The translations under genes and the position numbers were made by a program. From the NCBI GenBank assembly GCA_013368315.1, contig JAACJM010000031.1, positions 434,001 through 498,000 of the forward strand: 64,000 bases of DNA, given 5' to 3'. This document shows, piece by piece, positions 11,024-22,054 of the stretch (its first letter is position 1; each line of letters starts with the position of its first letter). The stretch is from Tetrapyrgos nigripes. Its lineage: Eukaryota; Basidiomycota; Agaricomycetes; Agaricales; Campanellaceae. Below the pieces are notes generated by a model. The model saw only the letters and a list, made by a program, of their open reading frames with translations. It did no database searches and was not told where the DNA came from.

Positions 11024-11041
11024 GAGAGAAGTCTAAAATAC
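11024..11041 (-). promoter_or_regulatory. gypsy-1 primer-binding site, self-priming type
   Basis: In sense orientation the 5' LTR end ...CTTAACA is followed by GT and then ATTTTAGACTT. This is not a tRNA-Met site. It is an exact 11-nt complement of AAGTCTAAAAT inside the same LTR (plus-strand ATTTTAGACTT at about 11247-11257). Tf1-type chromoviruses prime reverse transcription with their own mRNA 5' end in this way. The interpretation is inferred from complementarity only. Confidence 0.6.
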
Positions 11042-11674
11042 TGTTAAGTCCAGGCGGATCCTAGCATTAGGAAACACGTCGGACCCGAGCGGAAGTCTTG
11101 TTGGAGTTTTTAGGAAAGGATGAAGACGGACCCAGGCGGAACCGGTAGTCTCTGGAAATGAAGTATAGGGAAGACACGGAATGGAATCCGTTAAGATGGT
11201 ACTTTGTTGTCTGAAGTCGGATGAAGTTAGGAGACCAGCTAATTCGATTTTAGACTTAAGCTATCTACTACAAAGTTGCTAGCTTAAGTACTACTTCGGA
11301 AACTATCAGAATGAATAGGAGTAAGATAGGAAGGGTTCGGAAATGAAGGAAAAGCACATGGTGTTATTGGAGATGGATGGAGTACTGCGGAACGAAGTGG
11401 AAACAAAGTGGAAACAAAGTGGAACGGATTGGAGATGAAGTGGAGTAGCTTTGGAGATTAGATACGAGCTATCTGGTAGTTATCCGAAATGAATCACGAG
11501 TTCCCGGATGGGATCCATGTGTGGAGATTAATAGTGGAGCTCGGATATGAAATCAGAAATGAATGATCGGAAAGTGTTCGGGATGAAAGGGAATGAAGTT
11601 CGAAATAAAAGGAAAAGAAGTTCGGAAAAGAATCGGATGCGATTGGAAAGATGTATAGAAGCATAGATATTACA
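11042..11674 (-). repeat. gypsy-1 5' LTR (right)
   Basis: 633 bp with TGTTAAG...GATATTACA (plus strand). It contains a perfect 10-bp inverted repeat, ACTTAAGCTA...TAGCTTAAGT with a 16-nt loop, at about 11254-11289. That hairpin is also conserved in the left LTR, the solo LTR and the relic LTR. Confidence 0.95.
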
Positions 11675-13289
11675 GAAGGAGGACAAAGAACTGTAGCAGT
11701 TTGTGACAAGAAACCTTTGGCTGGTCAATTGAAGTTTGTAAAAAAACATTTGAAGGGTCCCTGCAAGGTCCCCGCAAGTGTACAGCCACATGCAGGGACC
11801 TCTACAAAATGCATTTCTTGTTATTGAACAATCAGTGATCAGTACTCATGTCTTAACATGTATATACAAGATAATTCACTTTAACAGCCTCAGAATCATA
11901 AAGCAAGCCTCTCAACACACTTGAGATGCATGATAAACATGCTGGAAATTCCCGAAGCCAGCTGTTGTCATCTTCACTTGACATTTTCACACTGAGCTAT
12001 GCTCGTGAGGGTGGAGAAGTGTCCTATTGAGACTTGATATCCTTTTTGAGAGAGAATATGTAAGAATATAGCAAACAAACGAAAAGAAAATCGAAATTGT
12101 GGCTGTGCTTATCCCTCTTTTTTGAAGATTTTTACACTTTCCTTCCATTGAATACACTAGCTTGAAGACAATTCTGAGTTCATATACATAGTTTCTACAG
12201 TACAGGAAGTCATATATGATAACTTAGGATGGTACCCACAAATCCAAGCCAGGTCCCCACAGATTTACCTATACCGCAAGCCGTTGTGAGCGCTTATCAG
12301 GCCGAATTGATTTTTCTGATAGTAATTGAAGATTCCATCATGAACATGCTACCAGCTTTAGGTGTTGCTACTAGCAGCGCTGCAAGTACCTCTGACGAAC
12401 AGGACCAGCCTAAGTATGCTGATTACAGTGTTCTACTCGAGGTTTGTATCGTTGTCATTTCCGGTGTTATTGTTAAGAGCTGAACATAAATAGATATCGA
12501 GTAGATAAGAATTGATAGATAAAATGTAGATAGGTATGCAAAATAATAAGATGCCGCAATACCGTAGTCAACGCTGGGCAAACGGTGTACTATACAGGTT
12601 AATAGAGGATCTGGAACACTTAAAAGGACTGGATTGAATAGTGGTGCAACGGTGGCGTTTACAGATTTAGGTCAATCACAGACTTAAATTGAGTATTGAT
12701 GAAAAGAGAATTGTATTGAAATAGGGGTTAAAGCAGTCTGAGGAGCATACTACGTCTTTACTTAGGGTTAAGTTTGACGTGGGGTAAAAATAGTAAGCTG
12801 GGGATGTCTTTGAGATATCCCAGCTTTTATAGGTCTACAGTGTTTACTCAAATAAATAAAAACAAATAATAGATATAGCCTCTTTCATAGCTTTCCACAA
12901 TTTCTCGCAGTTCTTGCAGTATTTCTGTAGTTTCTTGCAGTCATTTTCACAGTTACTCATTGGTTTCCACAATCCCTTTTGATATTCCAATCCACCTGCT
13001 TTTTTTTCTACACGCCTCTGTTTGGGCATGCTTGATACACCTTACTCTTGGGTTGGCATTTCCCAATTCCAGGCCATTTTGCCTCGTTCTATCCTGTTGC
13101 CCATATGATCCATATGGTTTCCCTTATAACTCCATTTTTCATTCAATGTTATCATTCTAGTTTTCGTACACACGTTCTTTCCAATTAAGTCAACGTTCTT
13201 GAGTCTTGGCTTATCGTTCTGCATGTGATCTCTTATTGCCGAATCCCTATTTCAATTCTCTTTTGTAGGCTTCATTCCATCCTCATGTC
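11675..13289. other. Gene-poor, CpG-poor interval
   Basis: No supportable gene. ORFs at 12229-12483 (+) and 12960-13224 have no recognisable motif, no convincing splice partners and lie in AT-rich, CpG-depleted sequence. The interval probably consists of old decayed repeats. Confidence 0.4.
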
Positions 13290-13830
13290 TATCACTCATA
13301 CACCTCTTAACAGTTATATGCCCTTGCTGAAACCTCAAATGCTTAGCATCTGCCTGGGTCAAGTGCTGTAGGACTTGTGATACTCTTGTCAGTAAGTCTG
13401 AGTCCTCTTTTCAAGCACTGGCAGAATGACTACCCAGGCCCTTGATCATTAAGTAATTTACTAATGAGTACTTATGTTCAATCACTCTGTTTGCTGGCAT
13501 ATGCATGATCTTTGAAGCTCGCAAGTACCAAGTTGTACCCCACCATCATATGCATCATTTTTTAAGTTCCTCTCTTAGCCCAAGTTCAAACTTCACATAC
13601 AACACCCTTGCTCATGGTGAAATTGATGCAAGTACATTCACGTTCTTAAATTCAAAGTCTTGACTCTTCAAGCTCCGTGTGCAGTGGGGGAGGGGGGTGT
13701 CATAGCTCACAAAGTTATCCTGCTGTTACCCCCTTAGGTGTCGACAGTTTGTGTCAGTGGTTATCAATGATTAGACCCTACTAAGGCCTAGTAATACTGT
13801 AAGACCCTGCAAAATGTCGCAACGGGCTGA
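13290..13830 (+). pseudogene. DUF6534-like relic (exons 7-8 region)
   Basis: Around 13365-13390 is the remains of the exon that in intact copies reads ALGLVIL. Near 13620-13670 is the remains of the exon with the SGDVSTF-type block. 13360-13830 matches, in inverted orientation, the sequence formed by 40800-41110 joined to 55984-56110 (the copia element splits that copy). No continuous frame remains. Confidence 0.55.
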
Positions 13831-14193
13831 ATTCAAGTCAGTAAGATCTAGGTATGAAATTAGTACTTGAGTACATAACTATTGACACTAGTATTACTAA
13901 TGCAAAATTTTCTATTCACATTGACAAGTTGCTTGTACAGCTCGAGTATATAATATAAGTAGACGCCAACAGACAGGTTATAACCCTTTTCTCTAGTCTC
14001 CCCATACCTACCCTACCTACATAGTCTCTCTTTCCCTCTTCTACCTACAGAGCATCTCCCTCTTCAACTGGAAAGCCAGAGCCCAATCACATCTCTTGCC
14101 GAGCGTTGCATCAAACAAAGGAACAAAGTTGGATTCAATGAACCTGAAGCCTAGGACTCCTGGAAACTGTAAACAACTGGGTTGAACAGTACA
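13831..14193. other. Upstream region of a DUF6534-like pseudogene
   Basis: No ORF. It contains a pyrimidine-rich run (CCTACCTACATAGTCTCTC, 14010-14060) that is also found, inverted, upstream of the copies at 28619 and 40196, so it is probably the conserved promoter/5' UTR of this gene family. Confidence 0.5.
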
Positions 14194-16009
14194 ATGGATG
14201 CTACTCATATTAATCTGCACAAAGTCATTGGGTACGTGCTACCTATTACTTGATTAATTACTTAGATGTTCTGAGTTTGATCTCATTGCTAATGTGCATC
14301 GACCATCTTTCGTTCATCATCAGGAAACAGGTTAGTCCTCAAAGGAACATGGTTAAACTTGATGCTGTTTGTGTTAGTGATTGATTGGGTGAGTAACAGC
14401 TTTTTTCTAAACAGTTTATCTGAGTGAGAGCCTGGACTTAGACGCGTAACTTGTATAAGTAGTACTGACATAATAAGTAGATATGTTTAGGCTTTGTATT
14501 ACTTTTACCACTACCCCATGGACAGAATTCTCATCAAGATCGCTGTGTTTGTTGTCCTTGCCTGTGATATGGGTACAATAATTGCAGGATGCACTGACGT
14601 TTACTTGGTGAGTCATACATATACTCAGCACCTCATTTTCCAAATCATTTGGATATGATATATACTAGAATGCTGTCACTTTTCAAGGCAGGTAAATGGA
14701 CCGGTACCTCTATTGTTTTTTCGTTTTTTTTTTGAATTTTATTCAAGAAAATTGCAAGTAACTTTGAAGCTGACTCGATGCATCATGGCCCATGGGTGGC
14801 ACAGGAAATATAGTTGGTCTACAAACACAACAATGGTAAGCTACTAAAGAAAATGATTTTAGTAAAATATTTGAATAACTCATGAACTTACTGTTCGATG
14901 ATTGCTCCACATGCAGGCCTAGAAGCTTAGGCTTGGCTTGCATTGGATTCTCTCCATCAATCGTGCAGGCATTCATGTCGCATAGATATTGGTCTTTGTA
15001 AGTATTGTTCAACTTTATCTGCATTCAACTCATTAATAATTATGTGACATATTTTGCTTGGTTGGTTCAAGAACACAAAGAAAAATGCTTACAGGTGCAG
15101 CAGGACTTGTGATACTCACATCAGTAAGTACTGTCTTCAAGCTTAAGAGCAGCTAGCTGCCCTTGATCATGAAATAATGCTCACCAAGTATAACCATAAA
15201 AGCTTGCAAGTACCTTGTACCTCACCACTATTATCATTTTGTTCAAATCCCAAGGTAGTAGTGTTCTACGTACCCAAATGTTGCCTGCGGGGATGTAAGT
15301 ACTTTCAGGTTCTGTGTGGTGTCTCTGAGTTGTACCACACAAACTTATCCTGTTATCCCTTACTTTAATGTAGTTTGTGGTTATCAACCGCAATGGTGGC
15401 AGACCTATTAATCGCCCTACTCTTGGTCTTATATTATCAAGCAACAGACTGTGACAGAATGCTCAAGTCTTCATCCAAGTGAGTGTGCTTTCCACTTGGT
15501 AAATTCTGTGGTGATTATTAGCTTAAGAAGATGAACATCCAAAATTCTTTAATTCCTTTCCTTTCAGAGTCGTTCACTGTCTAGCAACCCTCGCACTCTC
15601 TCACTGCACTGATGGCAGTGCTGACTCTTATATCTTTTGTGGCTGATATCCACAGTAATGGTATGTACATGTACTATGACCTATCCATCCTCTCTCCCCT
15701 ACGCCCCATTTCCATTTCCATTTGCATTGACAATGACATGGGACATTGCCATTTGACCTTGAATCTGATGCATTTCAGATTCAATTTTTTGGATTGCAAG
15801 TCAGCATAATATTTGGCTACTGTATCGGCAGTGTCTATTCATTGACACTCTTCTACAACTTGAATATTTGTTGGAAGCTGTTCAATCGCATGAATCCTGA
15901 TGACGTTGGCTATATACGTATACCTGATATAGAGCTGGCAAGCACTGGCAATGGGGGGGTACATCTCGAATGTGGAATTGGGTTGCAGAGGTCGAGTAAT
16001 TATGGATAG
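14194..16009 (+). pseudogene. DUF6534-like membrane protein, decayed copy B
   Basis: The exon order of the intact copy (26902-28619) can be followed: start MDATHINLHKVIG at 14194, ALYYFYHYP...DRILIKIAVF at 14480-14605, AMVADLLIALLLVLYY at about 15390-15440, and FGYCIGSVYSLTLFYNLNI at 15800-15870. The exon equivalent to LVRRLAALALKTGSFTALIA has lost 11 bp (about 15590), which shifts the frame. Many CpG sites of the intact copy are TpG or CpA here. The family has seven predicted membrane helices and unknown function. Confidence 0.75.
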
Positions 16010-16089
16010 TATATATACATAGGTAGACTATATATGCACCAAGTGCACTCCCACAGTTTCAAACATATTCTCAGTTTTACTTCAGGGTT

Positions 16090-16310
16090 ACACTGACCTG
16101 TTTTGGTATGGCCACTGCTGCTAATGCCACTGGGGTGGTTGGGACTGCTGTCCATTCTGTCCATTGTTACCTGCTGTGCGTTGGTGGCAGTGTCAGGTTG
16201 AGGAAAGGACAAGACAGAGACACACAATGGTGATTAGACCTTACGTTAGCAAAAGTTTTACTTTGTCCTTGTGTGTCAATACCTTCTCGTTGTACACATT
16301 TACAGTGTTT
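16090..16310. repeat. Segment duplicated at 56320-56530
   Basis: About 200 bp (GTCCATTCTGTCCATTGTTA... to ...TGTCAATACCTTCTCGTTGTAC) recurs at 56320-56530 with moderate divergence, in both cases beside a DUF6534-like copy. On the minus strand both contain a short MDxMDSS reading frame, but no gene structure can be completed. Confidence 0.5.
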
Positions 16311-16628
16311 CTGTTCTTGTGTCTCATCCACAGTGTTTGTATATTGAGCATGCCATACATATACTATAAAAGGGGTGTGGGCCAGTGCTGAGGCATGGCG
16401 AGTACGAGGCCGGAGGTCTCTAAAATGCCAAAACATACATTACATTTATGAAGTGCGTGTGGGCCAGCGTTGAAGCATGGCGAATACAAGGCTGTCATAC
16501 TCCCAGTTTTAATGTAGACATTATTTTATTAGACTTCTTGGTAAAAAACCCCAATACAAATACTAAGTTTAACCAGTACATATTATTTTGTTAACTTCTG
16601 CATATGAAAGTCCTCCCATAGCCATCAT

Positions 16629-16889
16629 TTACACCCCATTCTTCACTGGATCTGATAATAGGATCACAAACTTCAAATTCAAAGCCAGTGTCTCTTCTCC
16701 TGACCCATAATACCCTGCCATATAGCCGAGACAGCAGATGCTCTCTGCTGGGATCTTTTCCATGTACATGGGCCATATTCCAATCATGTTCCAATATTTG
16801 GACGTAAATTGAAATCCCTTTACATTAGAACCTTTCCTAGGACATCCATCAAATACAGGGACTGACAAATGATCTGTTAGCCCCGTCAA
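16629..16889 (-). pseudogene. Unknown small-protein family, member 1
   Basis: I do not recognise the family. The ORF encodes about 86 aa with blocks GCPRKG, GFQFT, IPAESIC, AGYYGSGEE and NLKFVILLSD. It is clearly paralogous to the exon at 22055-22312 (same blocks, same order), which argues that this frame was coding. The first exon cannot be fixed. A conserved non-coding motif lies upstream at 17120-17175. Two tandem copies of GTGTGGGCCAGYGYTGA lie downstream (16376-16500). Confidence 0.5.
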
Positions 16890-17119
16890 TCAATCAGGAC
16901 AGAACAGCTTACTATGATCTGTTGCTTTTGAGTACAGGTTTGTAACCAAGTGGAATGAGACAGAGAGAGTAACAAGATTGACAGGGACGCATTAGACCCT
17001 GTCCCCCATCAGAAATGAAGTGGAAAAGGGACACATTAAATGCTGAGGGCTGTCAAAGATCATGGATCAAAAATTTGCTGGATGAAGAGAGTGGCAGCAG
17101 GCAAAGGGGACACAATTGC

Positions 17120-17175
17120 CCAGCCACACGCAGAAACGCAGTGTAAACAACTCAGCCTCATTCTTTGGCCTCATA
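17120..17175 (-). repeat. CCACACGCAGAAA...GCCTCATAAT motif, copy 1
   Basis: A 55-bp block also found at 21977-22033, 22588-22642 and 38267-38327. Adjacent sequence differs immediately after the CCTCRTAAT end, so that end behaves as a repeat boundary. Confidence 0.65.
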
Positions 17176-17344
17176 ATGGGTTGATGACTGTGCAGGCTGT
17201 GCTGCTAACACCTGAAAGAATGTTAGCCATCAAAAAAAAAGGATCATGACAATGTTCATACATAGAGTTCGCAAATGTATATCTATTTATCCATCCTTTG
17301 AGTCAATGACGTAGCATGTTGGTTCTTGTTTATTTCCTTCAACC

Positions 17345-17915
17345 ATGCTGTCCATCCTCTCCAAGCTTCTTCCTCCCCTAGCTATGGCTTTCAGTGTACA
17401 ATGGCTCAGTCATACCTATTTTTCAATGGTATTTGCCATCATTGTCGTTCCCCAACAGAAGGAAAAGTATTTCAACCTTTGCAGTGCTGCAGGATACCTC
17501 TCCACAACTTTTATCTCGAAGCTTACTCAAAAACTCTTACCTTTACCACCTTTGTCATCTTTTGCGACCATGCAGCTCCTTTTGACTGTAATGTTGGGTA
17601 TATGGGCTGTTCACCTTGGAGTGTTTTTGACACAGGCACATAACACCTTTTGTGGGCTATGGGATACGGTGCTGAAGTGTTCTATCGCTTAGCATGCCAT
17701 TAAAGCTGGCAGAGACTCCAGGTTTGATGATGATTCAAGGTGTGTCCACCTATGTCTATGTCATAATCTCCTTTCTTACTTACCACATCTCATCTCTTTC
17801 CTGTTCTCTGCCTACACCAACAGCAACCTGGACATTCCTCGTCAGTCTACCTGTCTACCTATCCAACATCACACCCACAATACGACTCATGAACCACAAC
17901 CTTTTTTTTTCTGAT
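17345..17915 (+). pseudogene. DUF1295 / steroid-reductase-like membrane protein fragment
   Basis: Exon 1 (17345 to about 17635) reads with blocks EKYFNLCSAAGYLSTTF, LSSFATMQLLLT and GIWAVHLGVFL. A second piece at about 17693-17745 reads HAIKAGRDSRFDDDS, and a third at 17820-17880 reads ATWTFLVSLPVYLSN. This order matches DUF1295-type fungal membrane proteins (FYDLxG, LGxWAxRLGxFL, DSRFD, VxLPVxLxN). The donor after exon 1 reads GC instead of GT, the third piece does not join in frame, and the C-terminal reductase part is missing, so this is a remnant. Confidence 0.6.
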
Positions 17916-18593
17916 TAGTTTGATTCTTTGAATATGACATACAAAATGTCACAACGCTAGGCTAGTTATCATTGTCTCCTCTCCTCCTCATCTCCTTGTC
18001 TTTTTCCCTTTATTCCCTCTACATTTGCTTCTTGTCTTTCCATCTATGTGTCCAGCTATATCTCCTTGATTAAGAACTAAATCTTATTATAATCATATAT
18101 GTAAGTATCATATAGCATACAGAGGTAACATACTGGCCATGGTAAGTGTACCTCAAGACTCTGGATTCATCATTTTGGAGTGTGTATATACTGTATACCT
18201 ATCTACTTCAACTCCCAAGATCTCAAAACCTCAACTGGTGTTCAAGCTGAAGTACGTTCGGGTACGTTTGGATGGGTGAAAGAACATTGATTTGATTAAA
18301 GGCTCAGGACACCTTCACACACCACTACCAGTTTTCCACTGACAATAGAATACCATATCATTTGCACCAATATAATGCTACATGTACATAATCGAGTTTT
18401 GATTCTTCAGCCATTTTGTCTGCACACTTCAGCCTAGATTCAGGCTTCAACTGCGACCTCATATCCACATTTCATCAACTCAGGCACTAGCTGAACAAGG
18501 GGTAATGGATGACTGTCAGAAAATCCATGAGATATCCATGAGATTCAGTATTTTACCCTAGCCTTGAAAGGTTGAGAATTAGGATAACTCACA
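17916..18593. other. No gene visible
   Basis: AT-rich sequence between the DUF1295-like and MFS remnants, with pyrimidine-rich runs (17980-18050). No ORF or repeat structure could be supported. Confidence 0.4.
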
Positions 18594-19224
18594 CAATGAG
18601 ACCATGAACCAAAGAGGAAAATAAATATAGAGGCGAATAGAACAGGCTTTCAACTGAGGATGTCGGATAGTTTGCCATACAACAGTGAGAGACCTGTTGA
18701 AATACAGAGTGAGTTCGACATTATATGGGTGAAGTATAAGGCAGCATACAAGCAGACCTATTAAGAAAAGCCCAAGTCAGAGAAGCTCCTGCACATATAT
18801 AATGCAAAAGATACTCACTGAGCAGATATGTTGAGCCTATCCAACTATAACCAGACTCACCACCGATATCATCCACGATAGTAGGTAATGCTACTGCTGC
18901 AATGGTTTGATCCAGGGCACCAAGGGAAACTATTAACGAAAAGTCAGTAGGTATTTCGCAATATGAATATGCTGAGACTTGCCTGCCAGCATCAAGCTGG
19001 AGAAGACAATGAGTTTGTGGCTAGGGTGCTCTAAGTTAGAAGAATACTGTATCTGGGAGAAGATAGACTTACTTGTGAGGGATCTCATGCACCTCCACTT
19101 CAGACCAGTGCAGTTTTGCCTTTCCTTTCTCGAGATCACTAGTTGAAGAGTTGGCAGTGGTAGGCAGCTCTATACTGTCTGGCACCAAGGAAGGCGCAAT
19201 ACCATTCTCACCTGTATGAGACAT
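18594..19224 (-). pseudogene. MFS transporter, N-terminal fragment
   Basis: Starts at ATG 19224. A polar N-terminal segment (about 55 aa) is followed by LMLAG and then LGALDQTIAAVALPTIVDDIG, GYSWIGSTYLLS, SACMLP, LLYGKLSDIL and KPVLFASIFIFLFGS. These are the first two to three helices and the loop motif of DHA2-type major facilitator drug/proton antiporters. Exons are tiny with short introns; one donor reads GC. Nothing after the KPVLF helix is found, so about three quarters of the protein is missing. Confidence 0.72.
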
Positions 19225-19729
19225 GAGTAGAAGTAGCAGTAGGAATTGAACACAGACTAGGGATGGGACGAGCAGATGTACTACTTTTATACCAACATTT
19301 GTAACAATTCAAGTATGTAGTCAACAAGCAAGAACAATACAAGTTGTTGGGGGCCCAGATTCTTACCAAGTCGAGTAAAGGCGGTTTGATGGTTCGTTAC
19401 AACACCCATTGCTGGCGGCCGCTGAAAAAGTGTCACGGACTTTACCACCATTGTTTCAGTTTGGAACTGGCTATCCAAACTGGTTCATTTTGGACCAAAC
19501 ACCTTGACCAGATGTACTATATGAGCTGCCATGATGTATCCTCAACTCCTACTGCTATACTGTTGTTTCTACCATGTTGCAAATCCACTGGATCACACCT
19601 AACCTTCCAACACATCTGGACAACTTCAGAACTATGCCTTTACCTGGTACAGACCACACTTACTTTCCTGTAAGTATCTTGCTATCTTTCATTTCTTGTC
19701 TCAATCTGATGAGACGAGCAGGTTACATT
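19225..19729. other. Unassigned interval with one ORF of unknown status
   Basis: 19344-19673 (+) is open for 109 codons but carries no motif and no spl​ice partners; I do not regard it as a supported gene. Part may be the upstream region of the MFS remnant. Confidence 0.3.
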
Positions 19730-19731
19730 TA

Positions 19732-21358
19732 CAGTGGGCAAAAAAATTGTCCGCATGTTTCATACTTTTGCAGAGATTGTCAATTATAGAGCTACTGAAT
19801 AGAGATGAGACAGAACGGTCAATGATGGCCTGAAGGCCCTTGATAAGGGCTATGATAATCTTCTTGTTTTGTGTTATTTGGTCAAATACCCATGGAGATA
19901 TACTCAATTTAAAATGGTAAGTCATTTGGACAATTTTTTGACATATGCCTTAAAATACAGAAAGTGCTTGCTCAGTACTTGGTATGCCCTCCTTTAGCCT
20001 TCAAAACAGCTTTGATCCTTCTAGGCATACTCCTGATCAATTTCTGACAATCCTCTTCTGTGATTTCCACCCACTTTTCTGCTGCTCTATCTCATATTTC
20101 CCAAACTCCAGATGGTGCTGTATCATACTTGTTGAGTTTGCGTTTGAGGGTTGTCCAGAGGTGTTCAATGGGGTTTAGGTCAGGAGACTGAGCAGGCCAG
20201 CTCATGCAATGGATTTTGTTGTCCTCAAACCATTTGGTGGCTAGTTTTGACTTGTGTTTTGGATCGTTATCCTGCTGAAAAATGGCCATCTCTGGATCAA
20301 CACCCAAACGATCCATGCTCTCCAGAAGATTGTTCTCCAAAATGTCCACATACTGCTCTGCATCCATCCTTCCCTCAACCTCTGCCATGTTTCCAGGTCC
20401 ATCCCATCCCATACACCCCCACACCATGATATTTCCTCCTCCAAATTTGACTGTTTCCACCACATCTCTCTCTCCCATGGATTCACCTGTCCTACCCCAC
20501 ACAAACTGCTGCCCATCTGACCCAAACTGATTGATTTTAGTCTCATCTGACCATATAACCTGTTTCCAGTCATCCACAGTCCAGTCCTTGTACTTCTCTG
20601 CAAATTTTAAACGAGCCTTCCTGTGAGCTGCAGTGAGTTTGGGCTTTTTCTGTGGTTTCTTGGTGTCTACACCATGTTTGTGAAGAGAATTTCACATGGT
20701 TTGGGTGGAGATAGCTTGGTCAAGAAGGGGATTGATGTTTCTGGCCACCTCTGCAGCGTTCCTGGCTTTCCCAGTGTTGATTTGTTTGATAGCAGCCCGT
20801 TCATCAGTGGTAGAGAGCTTCTTAGGGCGCCCTGCCTTATGGTTCTCCTTGTCAGGATACATCTCTTTGGCCAGAGAGGCAACCGTTGACTTGGATACTC
20901 CAGTTTTAGCAGAGATTTCCCTGGATGAAGCTCCAGTTTGGAGATGAGAGAGGACATTGTCTTTCTGAGTGGAGGTGATGGGTCTCATGATTTTATGGGG
21001 GCAATAGATGATCTGGATGTCCTTATATATGGTCTAGCTGACAGCTATGACATCATTATGATGTATACATTGCATCACTGTACAGCTCCACTTATGATGT
21101 CATCTATGAGGCATCACATTGTGCCAATAGTATTGATAAAGTAGCAACTCAAAAAATTGTCCAAATGACTTACCATTTTAAATTTGGTATATCTCCATGG
21201 GTATTTGACTAAATAACACAAAATAAGAAGATTATCATAGCAATTATCAAGGGCTTTCAGGCCATCACTGACTATGTTGTCTTATCTCTATTCAGTAGCT
21301 CTATAATTGACAATCTTTGCAAAAGTGTGAAACATGCAGACAATTTTTTTGCCCACTG
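19732..21358 (-). mobile_element. Tc1/mariner transposon with ~210-bp inverted repeats
   Basis: 1,627 bp bounded by TA dinucleotides (19730-19731 and 21359-21360). The outer ends are CAGTGGGCAAAAAAATTGTC. Terminal inverted repeats extend about 210 bp (19732-19945 and 21146-21358) with scattered mismatches and small indels. One transposase gene fills the interior. Confidence 0.95.
19972..20988 (-). pseudogene. Tc1-type DDE transposase with two nonsense codons
   Basis: A single frame of about 338 codons from ATG 20988 to TGA 19972-19974, interrupted by TGA at 20692-20694 and at 20092-20094. In both places the context suggests an original CGA. The N-terminus has a helix-turn-helix (REISAKTGVSKSTV) and a GRPKK linker motif; the catalytic domain has WSDET, QQDNDPKHKS and SPDLNPIEHLW, giving the D, D, E triad with the 34-residue spacing of Tc1 relatives. 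It would bind the terminal repeats and cut and paste at TA. Two lesions make this copy inactive. Confidence 0.93.
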
Positions 21359-21360
21359 TA

Positions 21361-22054
21361 TCCACCACATACCCAGCACATCATGCTAATCACACTTTGG
21401 TATCCCATTCAGCACTCCCGTTCATCACGCTTACTTTGGCTTTGGGCCCTCCAAAGTCTGATTCTGCTGGGCCCATCCATCTGATCCTCATTATATCAGA
21501 ATGTTCCCTGCAAACCCAGAACCTCTGGCCAAGGCTGACCCACTTGACACTGCTCAGGCTGCATCAGAATGGCAACCTGCTGCCAAAGGTGCAGTGAGCA
21601 TGGTCCTCCATGTGGAGAAACAATATGCAAAGAGCATGATGGACATCATCAAAATGGAATGGAGGAGATGGAAGTGAGAAAGAGAGAAGAGAGAAGAAGA
21701 GAGGGGAAAAAAGGAAAGCAAGCAATGAATAAGAAGACGAGATCAAGAGACAGAAAATAATGAAAAATGAAAAAGATCAAAAGAGAAAGGAAAGCGATAA
21801 AAAAGGACAAGACAAAGAAAAAAGAGAACAAAGTGAGAGAAACTTTAGTTACCAGTCACAAAAATATTGAGATAATGTCATTGTTTGGTCATGTTAATAA
21901 ATACAGGGGCTGTGGAAATGGGCAGGGAGGAAACCAGAAACAACAGCACAGGAAGAGACAGGATGAATGTGCACTGCCACACACAGAAATGGAGTGTAAA
22001 GAACTCAGCCTCATTTCATTCGGCCTCGTAATTGAACTTCGTTTGTACCCACCA
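21361..22054. other. Non-coding interval with purine-rich run and repeat motif copy 2
   Basis: 21600-21850 is strongly purine-rich (AGAAGAGAGAAGAAGAGAGG-type), open by composition only. 21977-22033 holds the second copy of the CCACACRCAGAAA...CCTCRTAAT motif. Confidence 0.5.

Larger units (their letters stand above)
3839..11674 (-). mobile_element. gypsy-1: full-length Ty3/gypsy chromovirus, minus orientation
   Basis: A 7.8-kb LTR retrotransposon. In sense (minus) order it has the 5' LTR (11674-11042), primer site, gag, protease, RT, RNase H, integrase, chromodomain, then a plus-strand antisense gene, polypurine tract and 3' LTR (4460-3839). The chromodomain and the possible self-priming site point to the chromovirus branch, Tf1/sushi-like. 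The pol region carries a nonsense codon, two 1-nt indels and a protease deletion, so this copy is not autonomous. No matching 5-bp duplication is visible: the flanks are CGGAC on the left and GAAGG on the right. Confidence 0.93.

Noticed and set aside
12229..12483. 84-codon ORF in the CpG-poor interval
   Set aside because: Nothing recognisable and no partner exons; composition alone could keep it open.
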